Part shown: positions 26,301 to 37,585 of the stretch, piece after piece
Layout of the letters: each line of letters begins with the position of its first letter
Numbering within the stretch: position 1 is the stretch's first letter
Source of the DNA: Sisyra terminalis
Taxonomy: Eukaryota; Arthropoda; Insecta; Neuroptera; Sisyridae
Length of the DNA stretch: 64,000 bases
Direction of reading: 5' to 3'
NCBI GenBank assembly: GCA_958496175.1
Contig: OY292277.1
Coordinates: 43,349,050-43,413,049 of the forward strand
Position numbers and translations under genes: made by a program
The notes under the pieces: generated by a model
Told to the model about the DNA's origin: nothing
The model's input: the letters and a program-made list of their open reading frames with translations, nothing else
The model's database searches: none

Positions 26301-27767
26301 AGCCAACACATTCCGTACACAAGTTCAGGAGTTCCAGCTTCCTGTGTTATGTACAATGATCTTTTACTCAACAATGAAACGGTACAATGTTCCGAATGGG
26401 TTTTCGACAACACCTACTACCAATCGTCCCGCGGTATGGACTGGAATTTTGTTTGTGATCGTCGATGGATGGGTGCCATCGCCCAATCTACATATATGCT
26501 GGGCGTCTTCTTCGGCGCCGTCACCCTTGGTGGTCTCGCCGATAAAATTGGACGCAAAACTGTTTTCTGCTGGTCGGCCACGTTGCAACTGATCCTCGGA
26601 ATACTAGTCGCATTTATTCCTGAATACTACACGTTTTTGGTGGTTCGCTTTTTGTATGGAATTTTCGGTTCAGCAGGAGCCTATATCACCGGGTTTGTTT
26701 TAACGATGGAAATTGTGGGACCTAGTAAACGAACGATTTGTGGAATTGCGTTTCAAGCCGCTTTTGCTGGTGGTATAATGTTGGATGCTGTTTGGGGTGC
26801 TTTTATCAAAGATAGAATGTGGTTGCAAGTGATCTATGGATTGCATGCACTAATTTTGATTCCTCATTGGTGGATTATGGATGAATCACCACGATGGCTA
26901 TGGTCCCAAGGTAAAATCACCGAATCGGTTGATATCGTAGAAAAAGCTGTGGAGATGAATAAACGTGGTGTTCCTCTGGATACTGCACATTTTATATCTC
27001 GAGGAAATATCGAAGCAACGCGTAACTCAGAAGATAGCCAACCACAAGCGGGAATGCTAGATCTATTCAAAACCCCAAATATCCGAAACAAAACCTTAAA
27101 CGTTTGTCTATGCTGGTTTGCCAATTCCTTGGTTTATTACGGATTGTCATTAAGTACCGGAAAAATGCAGGGTAATCCATTTGTAGTTATGTTTTTAATG
27201 GGGTTGGTCGAAATGCCCAGTTACATATCAATTGTTCTACTTTTGGATCGTCTTGGCCGACGACCTCTGATAAGTTCCATGATGCTTGCCGGAGGATTCT
27301 GTTGCATTATCGGTGCCTACATGGAAGTAGGAGCCGCTCTCACCACCTTCGTCATAATGTTAGGCAAATTTTTCATCGCCGGATCATTTGCCATCATTTA
27401 CAATTATTCAGCAGAACTATTCCCGACTGTAGTACGTAACACCGCACTAGGACTTGGTTCAATGTGCGCTCGTTTATCCGGAATCCTAACTCCTCTCATC
27501 AGTCTTCTGGATTCCTTCGAACCAAAACTGCCAGCCGTTATTTTTGCCGTGATTGCCCTGGTTTCGGGATTTCTCACGTTATTCCTACCGGAAACTATGG
27601 GTGCACCAATGCCGCAATCTATTGATGATGGAGAGAAGTTTGGAGTAGGTGATACTTGCTTCACGTGTGGTTCACGGCCACAGAATCGAAGTCGTACCAA
27701 CTCGGTAGAATTAGGAACCGAGATGAAAGCTGATTTCAAAGCTCCTTTAAAAGAGGAAGTTAAATAA
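14342..27767 (+). CDS. SLC22 organic cation / carcinine transporter-like protein (3 coding exons)
   Basis: Predicted 12-TM plasma-membrane MFS transporter of the SLC22 family; insect members carry organic cations, carcinine or related solutes. Coding exons: 14342-14384 (MAVEDNLEAMMESLG), 24384-24495 (DFGRYQFFQFSLHILAAV onwards, TM1) and 26219-27767. Phases agree (1, then 2), giving 567 residues. A large Cys-containing extracellular loop follows TM1 (about residues 53-135: CYVPSLEQ, QCSEWVFD, WNFVCDRRW). MFS motif GGLADKIGRK is at 156-165, MDESPRWLWSQGK at 272-284, DRLGRRP at 395-401 and SAELFPTVVRNTALG at 449-463. The C-terminus is cytosolic and polar. The first exon is inferred from phase and from the N-terminal pattern common in this family, with donor GTCAGT. 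An ATG at 26208 just upstream of the exon-3 acceptor is not the start. Intron 1 (10 kb) holds several mobile elements. The polyadenylation signal is at 27954-27959. Confidence 0.88.
16660..16709 (-). ncRNA. Hammerhead-ribozyme-like motif (mutated), left arm
   Basis: On the minus strand: TTAC-GAAC-GC, CTGAGGA, stem II GGCTC/GAGCC, then GAATG in place of GAAAC, then GTC, then GC-AT-GTAA closing stem I. The GAAAC box is broken, so self-cleavage is not expected. The stem II pairing (5 bp) is well kept. Confidence 0.5.
17087..17137 (+). ncRNA. Hammerhead-ribozyme-like motif (mutated), right arm
   Basis: TTAC (17087-17090), GC, CTGAGGA (17097-17103), a weakened stem II (GACTC/GGAGCC), AAAAC in place of GAAAC, GTC (17127-17129), then GCATGTAA. 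It is the mirror copy of the motif at 16660-16709. The core G of GAAAC is changed to A, so it is probably inactive. Confidence 0.5.
17194..21716. other. SLC22 intron 1 interior, no bounded feature
   Basis: AT-rich intronic DNA. Around 18240-18870 and 20046-20310 there are loose repeats of the GGAGCTGGAGT / CTCCGGCTCC kind, which create a false Glu-rich open frame at 20046-20249. An inverted pair of about 100 bp with AGCTTTTTGTGGAAGTTGTAG is present near 19120 and 19310. Nothing here is supported as a gene. Confidence 0.4.
21717..22870. mobile_element. hAT-like remnant split by a foldback element
   Basis: CAGGGATGTCCAA (21718-21730) resumes after the nested element as GTGTCCAACC, followed by GGCCACATAA (22610-22619). 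The right side has GGTCCGCAGGCCGCGTGTTG (22839-22858). GTCCAACC plus GGCC-rich ends are typical of hAT termini. Target duplications are not recognisable, so the family call is tentative. Confidence 0.4.
21732..22552. mobile_element. 821-bp foldback element, TA target duplication
   Basis: Near-complete palindrome with ends GGGTGTTTTTTTTTTGGGAC / complement of GTCCCAAAAAAAACACCT, flanked by TA (21730-21731, 22553-22554). Each arm has the same 18-base palindrome as the element at 4196 (21823-21840, 22446-22463), although the rest of the arms differs. It is non-coding. Confidence 0.78.
22871..24383. other. SLC22 intron 1, 3' part
   Basis: No bounded element. A small cluster of ATTGGG/CCCAAT repeats lies at 24000-24110 in an otherwise AT-rich intron. 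The intron ends with the acceptor TTTTTTTGCAG at 24383. Confidence 0.4.
25007..25726. mobile_element. hAT-like palindromic element with AATTCG-rich ends
   Basis: Ends are TAGAGGTGTGCGAATA (25007) and complement of TATTCGCACACCCCTA (25726). The subterminal arms are dense in ATTCGAAT motifs. Flanks are AAAAAAAT and AAAAAATC, close to an 8-bp duplication but low in complexity. The TAGGGGTG-type end is characteristic of hAT elements. It lies in the second SLC22 intron, with no coding content. Confidence 0.65.
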
Positions 27768-27953
27768 TCTTAAAAGTTAAAAAACTGCCAATTAATTTAC
27801 ATATAATTAGTTATTACATTAAGGACATTAAGTAAGGCGTGCCTTATGTTAAGGACAAAGCACTATTATTTTCCAAATGAGCCCATTTTTATTGATTAGT
27901 CAATTAAAAGTTAGTGTAAAACATAGTAATGGTGTCATTTTAAATGTTCTAGA

Positions 27954-27959
27954 AATAAA
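27954..27959 (+). terminator. Polyadenylation signal of the SLC22 gene
   Basis: Canonical AATAAA 187 bases after the stop codon, followed by a T/G-rich stretch. Confidence 0.6.
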
Positions 27960-30557
27960 GCGTAAAAATTCATTATATTATTCTTACTCTGTTTTCATAG
28001 CATGACTATTGAATATGTATTTTTAATATATAGGTACTCAAGTTCTGTACATATATTTTCAATGTAAAATAATTTAATATTTAAATTATCCAAACATAGT
28101 TCTATATACTAAAATAATTGTTAACGATTTCGACGATTTATAACTGAAGAAAAATTATAATTGATTTAAAATTATATAAAAGTTTGAAAAAAAATGTATA
28201 AAAATCTAATTTTCTCTAAAAGAATATTTAGCAAAATCCATTTCTGTAGTGCAACTGGTCATATTTATTTATTTCTCAATAAGATATCTAAATATACAAG
28301 TACAGTACATATTTACCCGACAGATAAAAATTATACATAGGATTGTACTGTACATAGGACTGGGAAGAAAAAAGACATACAAATAATGATCATACCATTA
28401 AATATAAATATGAACATTACTTTTTCGGAATTTATAATCAACAAGTTACAAAAAAAAAGATACTTTAAAAATATTGAGAAATGAAGTTGAGAAATAAAAT
28501 TTTTTTTTGTAAAATATTAATTATATGTAAAATATTATTGTCAGGTAAGTACTAATGAAGTAATTATAAGCTTATTTCTTTTATATTGTATTGATTATTA
28601 GTGGAAGCTGACATAAGCATTTGTGGGAAAGCATAATATAAAAATAAAATAAAAATTAGCAAAATTTTAAATACCAAACTAAGGAGCTCATAGATTTGAA
28701 CTTGATATCACAGATATTTCAGAAAATTTGAAGAAAAAATTAAAAATTACATGCCAAGAGACTTATTGCAATTGAAACCATTGAAAAACCATTAATTTAT
28801 TTAATTTTAATAGTTTTAATCGTTTAAATAATTCAACCACAATATAATAATATAATTCATTAAATGTTAAGAAACAATCATTATTACACTAATGTAATGC
28901 TGGTTGCACAAACAAAAAAATATTAGATTCCCATGTAAATTATGGATGCCTTAGTTCACAGATGTGTTAAGTGCGAAAAATGAAATTCTAATTATTAACT
29001 GAGCTTACATTTTATTTTTTGGCAGTTATTACACTTGAGGACCAGGACACCAGGACCGGATTTAGAGAACTGGAGGTATCGGGATAACAAAGAAGTAGAA
29101 CCCCCCTGGCCCCAAATTATTTTCCAAGTCAAATGGACATATTTTTCAGTTGAGTTTTCCAATATATAATTTATTGTGAAACCAAGTATAGATTCTTTTA
29201 TAATTAAACAAATTGTAAATATAATCGGAAACAAGAATTATCTGAAATTAAATTTAAGCATTAACAAAAGAAACGTTCCAAGTTGTGTTCCTCGAAAAAT
29301 CATTAAAGATTTCGCTGAAATCTAGTTCCCGAAGTAAACCACTTTCAAAGCTCAGGAGAGAAAGCTTTGATAGACGAGAAATTTGAAACTAAAAATAAAT
29401 TAAACTTAAAATTTTTAATACAAGTGTATTGTTTACATTAGTCAATTCAAATAATTAATTTTTTTCTTTGGCAAATTCACTCGATGCAATTATTCATTTA
29501 CTTGAATCATTCAAAACCTTCCAATTATTAATTTATGCCAATTCACTCGATACAATTATTCCTAATATTTTTTTTTTATTTCTAATTATTCATTTTTCCT
29601 TATATTTTTAAAATAATTTTTCTCATTTCCATCGAGACTTCTCATAATTGTAGCATTGATTCCTTGAAATGGAGAACTTCCTTAATAGACTAAAACTAAT
29701 AAATATATTTCAACAACTTTAATGTTTCAAAAAATCGTATTGGTGGGAAATAAATTTCCATGAATTGACTTCGATATAAAATCCGTTAAATTAGTTAAAC
29801 ATGTATGTAGGTGTACACATATCCCACTGACCATATCCCGTCTTTTGTAGAAATTATTAAAAATTCAAAAAACGCTCGATTAGAACAAAGAAATTTTAAT
29901 TAAGTGAAAAATGCGTCGCCTCGAAAATAATCTCATGAAATCAATAGGTCTCTACAGGTCTACATGGTATCACGATTCCATCAGCAACAATATTGATAAT
30001 ATATTGAAGACATAGGGACTAACTGTTAACAATCGTATAAAAATGGGCGAGTTTGTGCATTGCAATGCACCGTGCATATTCGCTATTGAATTAAATTTCT
30101 TTTCGGCTAAAAATGCGGAAGAATGAATAACTTACTTTAAATAGTTTTGTGTATGTTTTATACAAATTTTATATTAGTACGTAAATAAAGTAAAAACTTG
30201 ATTTTTCCATTGAATTATTTCTTTCACACTGATTTAGAGCGCAACGAAAATGTTTAATTGATATTATATAAATATAACGATTTTACTGTGGAGTCATGTA
30301 TGCGGTTATTAAATATAAGAAATTCCATTAAATCTTAATTTTTGCCACAAAAAATTATACATATTTCCATTCACATGTTTGGTCCTTCTAACTAACTTAA
30401 ATTATTTTGAGGTCTTAATTTAATGAACTTTATTAAGGTAAATTTATAAATTAATTATACTTTTTCCCTGAAAGTTTGAGAAATGTATGTATATAAATTT
30501 TCTCCGTATCCAACACCAGGCGGTTATGTGGAGTTCCTATTTTTCGGCAGGCTATCC
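27960..30557. other. Intergenic, no gene recognised
   Basis: AT-rich DNA with no coding exon, RNA gene or bounded repeat found. A frame at 28995-29234 (minus) has no recognisable domain. Confidence 0.45.
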
Positions 30558-30791
30558 GGCTCATGTGTACTTTAGCACACCCACAATCTGGCAATGTTGT
30601 ATTTTCGACTTTGTTTTTAATTTAATTCGCAATTAAATAGGTCCATAATGAAAATTTAGCCACAACAGAGAGAATTATACCGATTATACCATATTAGAAT
30701 TGAATTAACAAAAATATCGCGAATTAAATTAAAGACAAAGTCGAAAATGCGACATTGCCAGATTGTGGGTGTGCTAAAGTACACTTGAGCC
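30558..30791. mobile_element. 234-bp MITE with perfect 8-bp target duplication
   Basis: Inverted ends of more than 50 bp begin GGCTCATGTGTACTTTAGC and continue through CACACCCACAATCTGGCAA. Flanks are identical GGCTATCC (30550-30557 and 30792-30799). An 8-bp duplication suggests hAT or P-type transposition. A fragment of the same interior occurs near 39365-39438. Confidence 0.8.
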
Positions 30792-30947
30792 GGCTATCCA
30801 TAGTGATAAACTTCCTCTGGGACTATTGTTAATACTTTAGGTGCTTTATTATTTTAAAGGAACAGTGGAGATTTGATGCACGGATTAATTTCAACTCACT
30901 TTGCCTACTAAATAAATAAAATCCAAAGTTATTTGATTGAAAAACAA

Positions 30948-31805
30948 ACTGGGCTTAATACTTTTCCTTAACATTTAAAAACATATAAATCTTTTAGTTA
31001 ACATCCTATACAAAATAATTTTACGTAAAAAGGATTGTATCTTAATGGTAATTTTTAAGTCGAGTTTTCGAGCCAAAATGGTATTTCTTTTTCTATTTTG
31101 GTCTCCTAAGATTAAAACTATGATTTCTAGTAAATCTTTTTGGTTTACTTCTAATGTTAGGACCCGAAATTTTTCTCAGTAGTTACTACTAGGGTTGCCA
31201 TTTGTATACTAATAAATAGTATAAAGGTACTTAGAAATGATACTTAAGAATGGTAGAAAGTACACTGTGTTAAAAAACCACGATTTATTTTACTTTGTCT
31301 TTTTGCTTAAGAACATATTTTGCATTACTTTTGGGAACTTTAAAGAAGTAATTATTACTGTTAAACAGCTGTAAAGCAAAACTGGGAATAATACTTTTCC
31401 TTATCCTTTAAGTACGTATAAGTCTTTTAGTTAACACCCTATATAAAATAACTTTACGCAAAAAGGATTGTATCTAGAAGGAAAATCTAAGGTCGAATTT
31501 TCGAGCCAAAATGGTATTATTATTTCTATTATTGGTGTTCTAAGATTAAAACTAAGATTTCTAGTAAATCTTTTTGGTATACTCCTTATGTTAGAACCAG
31601 AAATTTTTCTCAGTAGTTTCTACTAGGGTTGCCATTTGTATGCTAATAAATAGTATAAAAGGTACTTAGAAATAGTACTTATTAATGGTACACTGTTAAA
31701 AAAAGTACGATTTATTTTACTTTGTCTTTTTGCTTAAGAACATATTTTGGATTACTTTTGGGAACTTTAAAGAAGTAATTATTACTGTTAAACATCTGTA
31801 AAGCA
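30948..31805. repeat. Tandem duplication, period ~427 bp, two copies
   Basis: Two head-to-tail copies that match along their whole length. For example, GGGAACTTTAAAGAAGTAAT occurs at 31333 and again at 31760, and CTAGGGTTGCCATTTGTAT at 31189 and about 31621. The copies differ by scattered substitutions and small indels, so the duplication is old. Each copy contains one left end of the hAT-like element below. Confidence 0.85.
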
Positions 31806-31876
31806 TCTTTACAGTCTATAATATTGATAAGTTCCATTTCTATTTTACACAACAATTCTAACAACTAGGTAACCTT

Positions 31877-32062
31877 ATTGTAGAGTTTCAGATCCTCGGT
31901 GATGATAAATTGGTAAAAATATTCAGAGGACTAGGATCAAATAATAATCAGTCAAAACTATTTATTACATAGGCGACGTTTCGGCCCGGTTATTATGCCT
32001 TCCTCAGGCGTTCGTAAATAATCGCTTTAAACTTGTTAAAAATAATCATTGTCAATTCATTT
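31877..32062 (-). mobile_element. Penelope-like terminal fragment with 15-bp target duplication
   Basis: 186-bp insertion flanked by identical CAACTAGGTAACCTT (31862-31876 and 32063-32077). The contents match one arm of the head-to-head pair at 16581-17193 and include the hammerhead-like core. The long target duplication and apparent truncation fit target-primed retrotransposition. The Penelope-like name comes from the ribozyme signature; no RT is present. Confidence 0.65.
31965..32017 (-). ncRNA. Hammerhead-ribozyme-like motif with intact core boxes
   Basis: Minus strand: TTAC-GAAC-GC, CTGAGGA (complement of 32001-32007), stem II closed by GGC/GCC, GAAAC (complement of 31978-31982), GTC as cleavage triplet, then GC-CTAT-GTAA. 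Stem I can form from GC/GC and TTAC/GTAA around an internal loop. Stem III is reduced to the self-complementary ACGT, so activity would need a dimer, as proposed for minimal type I hammerheads of Penelope-like elements. All conserved core bases are present; activity is untested. Confidence 0.6.
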
Positions 32063-32235
32063 CAACTAGGTAACCTTTTTTGGGTGTTTTATACAAAAAA
32101 TGAATCCAGAGAAAGAATATCGTGGAAATAAAATATTTTTGCATACTTTGTTTTTCTTATTAAGTATAGAGGATAATTACCCTAAATAATGTACAGTAGT
32201 TTATATTAAAGTACGGGTGGCAACCCGAATTACTA

Positions 32236-34081
32236 CCCAAAACTCGAATCTTTTGTATATCCTCTAGATATCTCTAGAGATTCCTGGAGTGCGGTAGAAA
32301 CCCCTTACAATATAGAAATGTAATTTTTGATAATAAATTTCGTTAAATATATCTATTTTTCGAAAGAAATTAATTGTAAGAACATTCGAAAGTTTTAACA
32401 ATTAGAACTTTCGAATATTCTAAGATCGTAACAATATATTCTGTATACGACATTTTTAGTCAACAGATCAATAGGTTGTCACTAAAAAATCAATTTTGAC
32501 TTTTCAAAAGTTTTCCCATCAAAAATTAGTACAATTTTTTTGCAGAATGGATCTCTAGGTCATATAAAAATGAACTATGCGATTAAAAGTTTGACAAACA
32601 CTGACCAAAACCACTTGATTTCTCTGTATAAAATTAAGCCAAATTAGACCTTAGCATTCCATTGAAATATTTAAAGAAATTCAAGTAATTGTAAATTACA
32701 TATCAATTAATTCGATAAGTTTAGAGGTTGGAAACATGTAATTAACACAAGTATTCTGTTAAACAATTAAATGTTTCAACGCATTTTAAAATTTTTTTTT
32801 GAACTTTCGTTTTTTCCAACAAATTATATTCTTTCCATTTCTCTAATTTACTTAATATTTCTGTAGCATGCACCAAAAAAAAAAACCAATTTAAATTCAA
32901 TAACAATGGGTTTGCCTTATACATCTCAACCGTAGGTATCTCAACGAAAATTGCATTCTTTTCTCTCCGATTTGTGCATAATTTAAATATCTACTCTCTT
33001 ATACGTTAATTACATTCAAAACGATACTACAGACATTAAATATAGGCATTAAAAAAGTCTCATTGTCTTATGCGAAGTAATAAAACTTTCACAGTATACA
33101 GAAACCGAAAGAAAAAAGGATTACTAATGACTTTTTAAGATCATTCCGGTTGTTGTCGCTTCGGAGGCAATTGATGCAATTAATTGATTTTTTAATTAAT
33201 ATGAAATTTAATATGTCATTGTTTTATATATTTTGCTTCAATTACCTACAACTATGTGCGAATCAATGTTTGTCTTGTAGGTATACTCTAAATTAATTTT
33301 CTGCTTTCTGCCTTATAATTAAAGTAAGTACAATTTTTTGATCGACCAATTAATAAAATAAACGACTCATGTCGAAAATTTAATTCCACAAATGACAATT
33401 ATAAACATTCCTCTGGAGTATCTACGTTTCGATGAAATTTTATCAAATAAAATGTAATTAAAAATTTCTCCTAAATGCGCAGTTTAGGTAAATTCAAAAC
33501 GGTAGAACTAATGTGAGAAAAATTTGGATTTTTATTCTTTCAGAGAAGAAAAAAAAAGCCAATTTATTAAATATAAAAAGTAATTTTAGATTTTCCATTA
33601 AATAGTAAGACTTGTATCTATATCTACTACACTTGTTGTTGTATTAGTTATTCGTTCATATCCGACTCAAAGAACCACAGAACCCAAAACCGGCGTTGAT
33701 ATTTTTGGGACAATTATTTTTACAATAAATTTTTGTAAAGCATTTAATGATAGTTCTTTAAACTTTCCAACTATTTAGCATTAAGCTCAACACCTGATCG
33801 GTTCCTCCACTCTTAAAATTGCTATTCAAAAACTAACTAAATTCCATTTTACTTATTGGTACTACCAAATACTTTTAACGAAAACTCATTTTAAAAGGCA
33901 GATTTTCTACAGAAACCGAAACTTTTCGACACCGAAAGCTAGAATAGATAGTATCTACTATATTAATATAATTTTACGCATTACTACTAAACACCAAATT
34001 GGTTGAAATTGGTACTCGGTTTTAGTATGCGGTTTTGGTACTAAAAAGGTTCGATTTCAGCAGAAAATGTATCTTCTAAAA
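32236..34081. other. Intergenic, no gene recognised
   Basis: AT-rich and without exons or bounded repeats. From about 33915 to 34070 there are loose repeats of CCGAAA/GGTACT type, resembling the ends of the degenerate block at 44810-45440. Confidence 0.4.
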
Positions 34082-34563
34082 CAGGGGTCACCTATAAGTT
34101 TCGTTCGGGGTCCGTTTTAAGAAATGAAATAACTACCGTGGTCCACAGCATTGTATAGAAACAAATATTTATTTAAACAAATGTAATTACGTGTTTATTA
34201 AACAAATATAAAAAAATACATTTTTTGTCGCGGATCATTTGTCCGAAGTTTGGAGCAAAAAATGGTCCAAGCTATTGACATTAAATCCTGGAGATGTTTA
34301 TCAGTAATTCGAGATCGAAGTTTATTCTTAATGAAGTTCATCTTCAAAAATACTGCTTCTCAAATATATGTTAACCCCAATAAAGTAAGAAGTTTCAAAG
34401 CTAATATTAATAGTTCTGGATATTTAATACCATCCCTATATTTTATCCAGAACTCTTCACTGGAAACTTCCCCATGTTTGTGTTTTCTTGGAAGTCGATA
34501 ATTTTCATCAGCAGAATAGCTTTATCACTCCTGAAAACAATTTCAGCTTCGTTGCTCCATTTA
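34082..34563 (-). pseudogene. hAT transposase C-terminal remnant with one terminal end
   Basis: CAGGGGTCACC at 34082-34092 looks like a hAT terminal inverted repeat. Read on the minus strand from about 34560, the sequence gives YPELLILALKLLTLLG and KMNFIKNKLRSRITDKHLQ. This is the hAT dimerisation region (..A..LL..LG.TY.CE..FS.MN.IK.K.RSRLT.EHL), close to ZBED/GTF2IRD2-like hAT relatives. A stop replaces the Cys of TYxCE, and frameshifts occur further 5'. The opposite-strand frame at 34250-34501 is its shadow. Confidence 0.72.
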
Positions 34564-36544
34564 CCATTAGAATGCAAAAAGTATTAAAAGTAATTCACCC
34601 CCCGTTATTTAAGCTCGATCCTAGTTTAACGTAATGGTAAACAATTAAACGTAAATTATGAATGTTATACCTGAATTTTTACATTGAGAAACTTTGGTTT
34701 TCAAAATTTAAAATTTACATCTGATAGAAAGCAATCGATAATCACCCGATTTTTAATGGTTTTTAATGAAGTGACAATCGATTTTTAATGTATGAGTTAT
34801 GAGGTGTGCAAAAAGAAGGTTTTTTCGATTTGCTTCAATTAATTATATCATTGAAAAGTTTGAATTTCAATTAGAATAAAATTACTGTAGTTGTCGTGAT
34901 TGTGCGTCGTCGTTGAAATTTACATTTGCTTTAGGTTTGTAATTTATTTTATAACGGTATGTAATTTAAACAAGGTTGTGATTTATTGCAAATAACGGGG
35001 TTATGATGGAAATAATCGAGACAGCGCCATATTGTTTGTTTGATTAAATTGAAATATTTCTCTTAGGTATTGTTTTAATGAATTAGAGGAAAAGACAATT
35101 GGACAGGAAAAAAAGGATATAGTCTTACAAAGAAGGATAAATATTGATATTTTCATATGACTTTTTAACTAAATGCAAAAGAAAAATAATAATTGTCCTA
35201 ATTCAAGGTGCTTTTAAATATTTCCAAGGTTTTATTCAAATATTGTTTCGTTAAGTAAATACTTTTGATAGTTTTAACTTACATCGTCTTGGAAGCTTTA
35301 AAAGCTTTATATAGTCTCAAGTTTCAGAAATAAATCGAATAGAATTAAAACTTTATTGTCAGTTTTAAAAATGAACTTATATTCTATATTTAAATTAACT
35401 AAATTAACAAATATTTTATGGTATATTCATAAAACTTACTCAAGTGTTTGCAACCCTTAAATTTTGTATAATCTTCAGTTGTTTTTATCTTAATTTTTCA
35501 TAAAACACTAATTATAATCTTTTTAATGCGAATAATTTCATTCTACCTATTTATGTGTTCTCCTATTATTATTTTATAAAAGCTTAGAAAAATCATTTAG
35601 AACTATAATTCTTGATGCTAATTTATTTATTATTTATTTCGCTTCTATTAGCTCACTTTGTTGATAGTTTGTAAGGTGCAACCAGTAGGTACTAAGACCA
35701 GTAAGTACTAAGGCCAGTAGGTACTTCAGTTCATAAATTTATTTTTTTCCTTTTAAGTGCATTTAATCAATAGAAGTGAGGGGTTTAAAATCTTTTTTAA
35801 ATATTTTTATTTTCCGAATTATTGCAGTACAAAATCTACGGAGATATTTAATTGAAACTATATGCCAATTTTTTTTATAATTTTAAAACATTTTTACAAT
35901 TGGTGTTATACAAAAAACGAGGATTAAATCAATAATTCAAATAGTAGCATTCAAGACGCTTCCGAGATACAATACGTATTATAAAGTTATAAATGAACCG
36001 TTTATTTTTAAAGTGAGTTAAGTCCATTTCAAGAACAATCCCTATAGTGTTATAATTTTTAACCCTAGTAACATAAGATACTAAGGAGGAGGGAATAATT
36101 GGCATTTTTGTTAACAACTAAAATGAAATCAGTAATTTGTCAAAACTTAGCAGTTAAATAATTAACATACTTTGTTCTAGTTACAAGAAGAAAAATCACC
36201 ATATAGACCGTCCTTGAAATGGACTTACGCCACTTTCAAAATAAACGAGTCAAATATTGACCGTTATGGAATGTTTCAATAATCAAAACTAATAATGGGT
36301 GTTTAAATAAAATGTAACGTTTTTGATTCCAAACTCACATTATTTCCGAAAACAATGTCAGTTTGTGGAATAGAAGATTTTCATAAAGATGCAGAATTCT
36401 ACAAAAAGGTAACGAAATTCAACTCAATTTCTCAGAACTAGCTGATTTTTCTATTTATCAATAAAGTTTCGACTGTTTTTAACTCCAAAAGCTCAAAAAG
36501 TTCACAGAACAATCGAAATAGACATAGGAAAATCGATTAACCGA
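34564..36544. other. Intergenic, no gene recognised
   Basis: AT-rich. A short direct repeat of CCAGTAGGTACTA-type sequence occurs at 35680-35725. The minus-strand frame at 35929-36117 has no recognisable domain. Confidence 0.4.
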
Positions 36545-36839
36545 AAATCTCTACTGAAAGTAATTCGCAGTCGTGAAAATTGAAGAAACTACATCAAAAG
36601 ACTTCACCATTAAAAGAGGTATAAGTAAAAGATGCGTGTTATCATCAGAAGCTTTGGAAAGTACCAAATTTAGAGCTGAGATCAACGCGAAAATCATCAA
36701 TAACATCAGATATGCCGACGATACCGTTGTGCTGGGCAACAATGCACAGAATTTGCAGAGGCTTATGAATTGTTTATAATTCTGTACAGCGAAAGTTTTG
36801 GCCTCCTCAGAAGTACTACAAAAACTTAGGTCATTGCAT

Positions 36840-37222
36840 CAAAATAAGATTTTTTCGCTGACTTTGAACAGTTATACTGTGTATACAATATATAGAATAT
36901 ATTGCGGTCCAATTTATGTAGTATAATTTAATATACTAATATATAAAAATCATACCATAAACATAATTTTGAACAGAAGTTCAAACAAAATGTGATAATG
37001 TGATAAATCATCACAAAGCAGTTACGGAGTGATCCAAATTACTTGATGACCACTGAGGAAAATTGCTTGGCAATCAAAAAACGTATCTGGGCAATACGTC
37101 ACGAATATTTTTGTTTGAACTTCTGTTCAAAATTATTTTTATGGTATGATTTTTATATATTAGTATATTAAATTATACTACATAAATTGGACCGCAATAT
37201 ATTCTATATATTTTATACACAG
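36840..37222. mobile_element. Insertion with ~110-bp inverted repeats in the LINE
   Basis: Long inverted ends begin CTGTGTATACAATATATAG (36877) and mirror at 37222. The whole insert is bracketed by identical 14-mers TTAGGTCATTGCAT (36826-36839, 37223-37236). The LINE reading frame resumes cleanly after the right copy. Thirty-seven bases lie between the left 14-mer and the left inverted end, with no counterpart on the right. Confidence 0.65.
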
Positions 37223-37458
37223 TTAGGTCATTGCATTTACCAAGCAATCTGTACAGGTTAATGTGGTTATAGACGGTGTAATGATGGAGTAAATGGCATC
37301 TTGCAAATAGCTGAGGAAAATCGTGAATGATCAATGGGGCTCGAAAAAAGAAGACAGAAACCGCATTGAACTTACTAGAAAGTTATTTACAAGCATAAAA
37401 CAACTCTTCATCTGGAGTTCCGATTATATATGGGCAGATGTTACATTTTCTCGGTTTT

Positions 37459-37585
37459 CCCTGTTAAAAAAAGGCATTTTTAATGTTCAATAAACCCATT
37501 AGAAATCGTTTATTGTTATAAAGGCATTTTGATATCAATATATTCAAAATGCCTTTAATAACTCTAAAATACCTTTTTTAACAGG
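37459..37585. mobile_element. MITE, CCCTG family, copy 2
   Basis: CCCTGTTAAAAAAAGGCATT and complement of CCTTTTTTAACAGG. The same family as 6382 and 38486. TA flanks are not preserved here. It is inserted in the LINE remnant. Confidence 0.65.

Larger units (their letters stand above)
31189..32227. mobile_element. Possible hAT-like element (GGGTTGCCA ends)
   Basis: Left end CTAGGGTTGCCA (31189) and right end complement of TGGCAACCCG (32227). Flanks are AGTTACTA (31181-31188) and AATTACTA (32228-32235), matching 7 of 8. The interior was altered by the 427-bp duplication and by the insertion at 31877-32062. No transposase is seen. Confidence 0.5.

Noticed and set aside
27404..27739. 111-residue minus frame
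   Set aside because: Antisense shadow of the SLC22 last exon.
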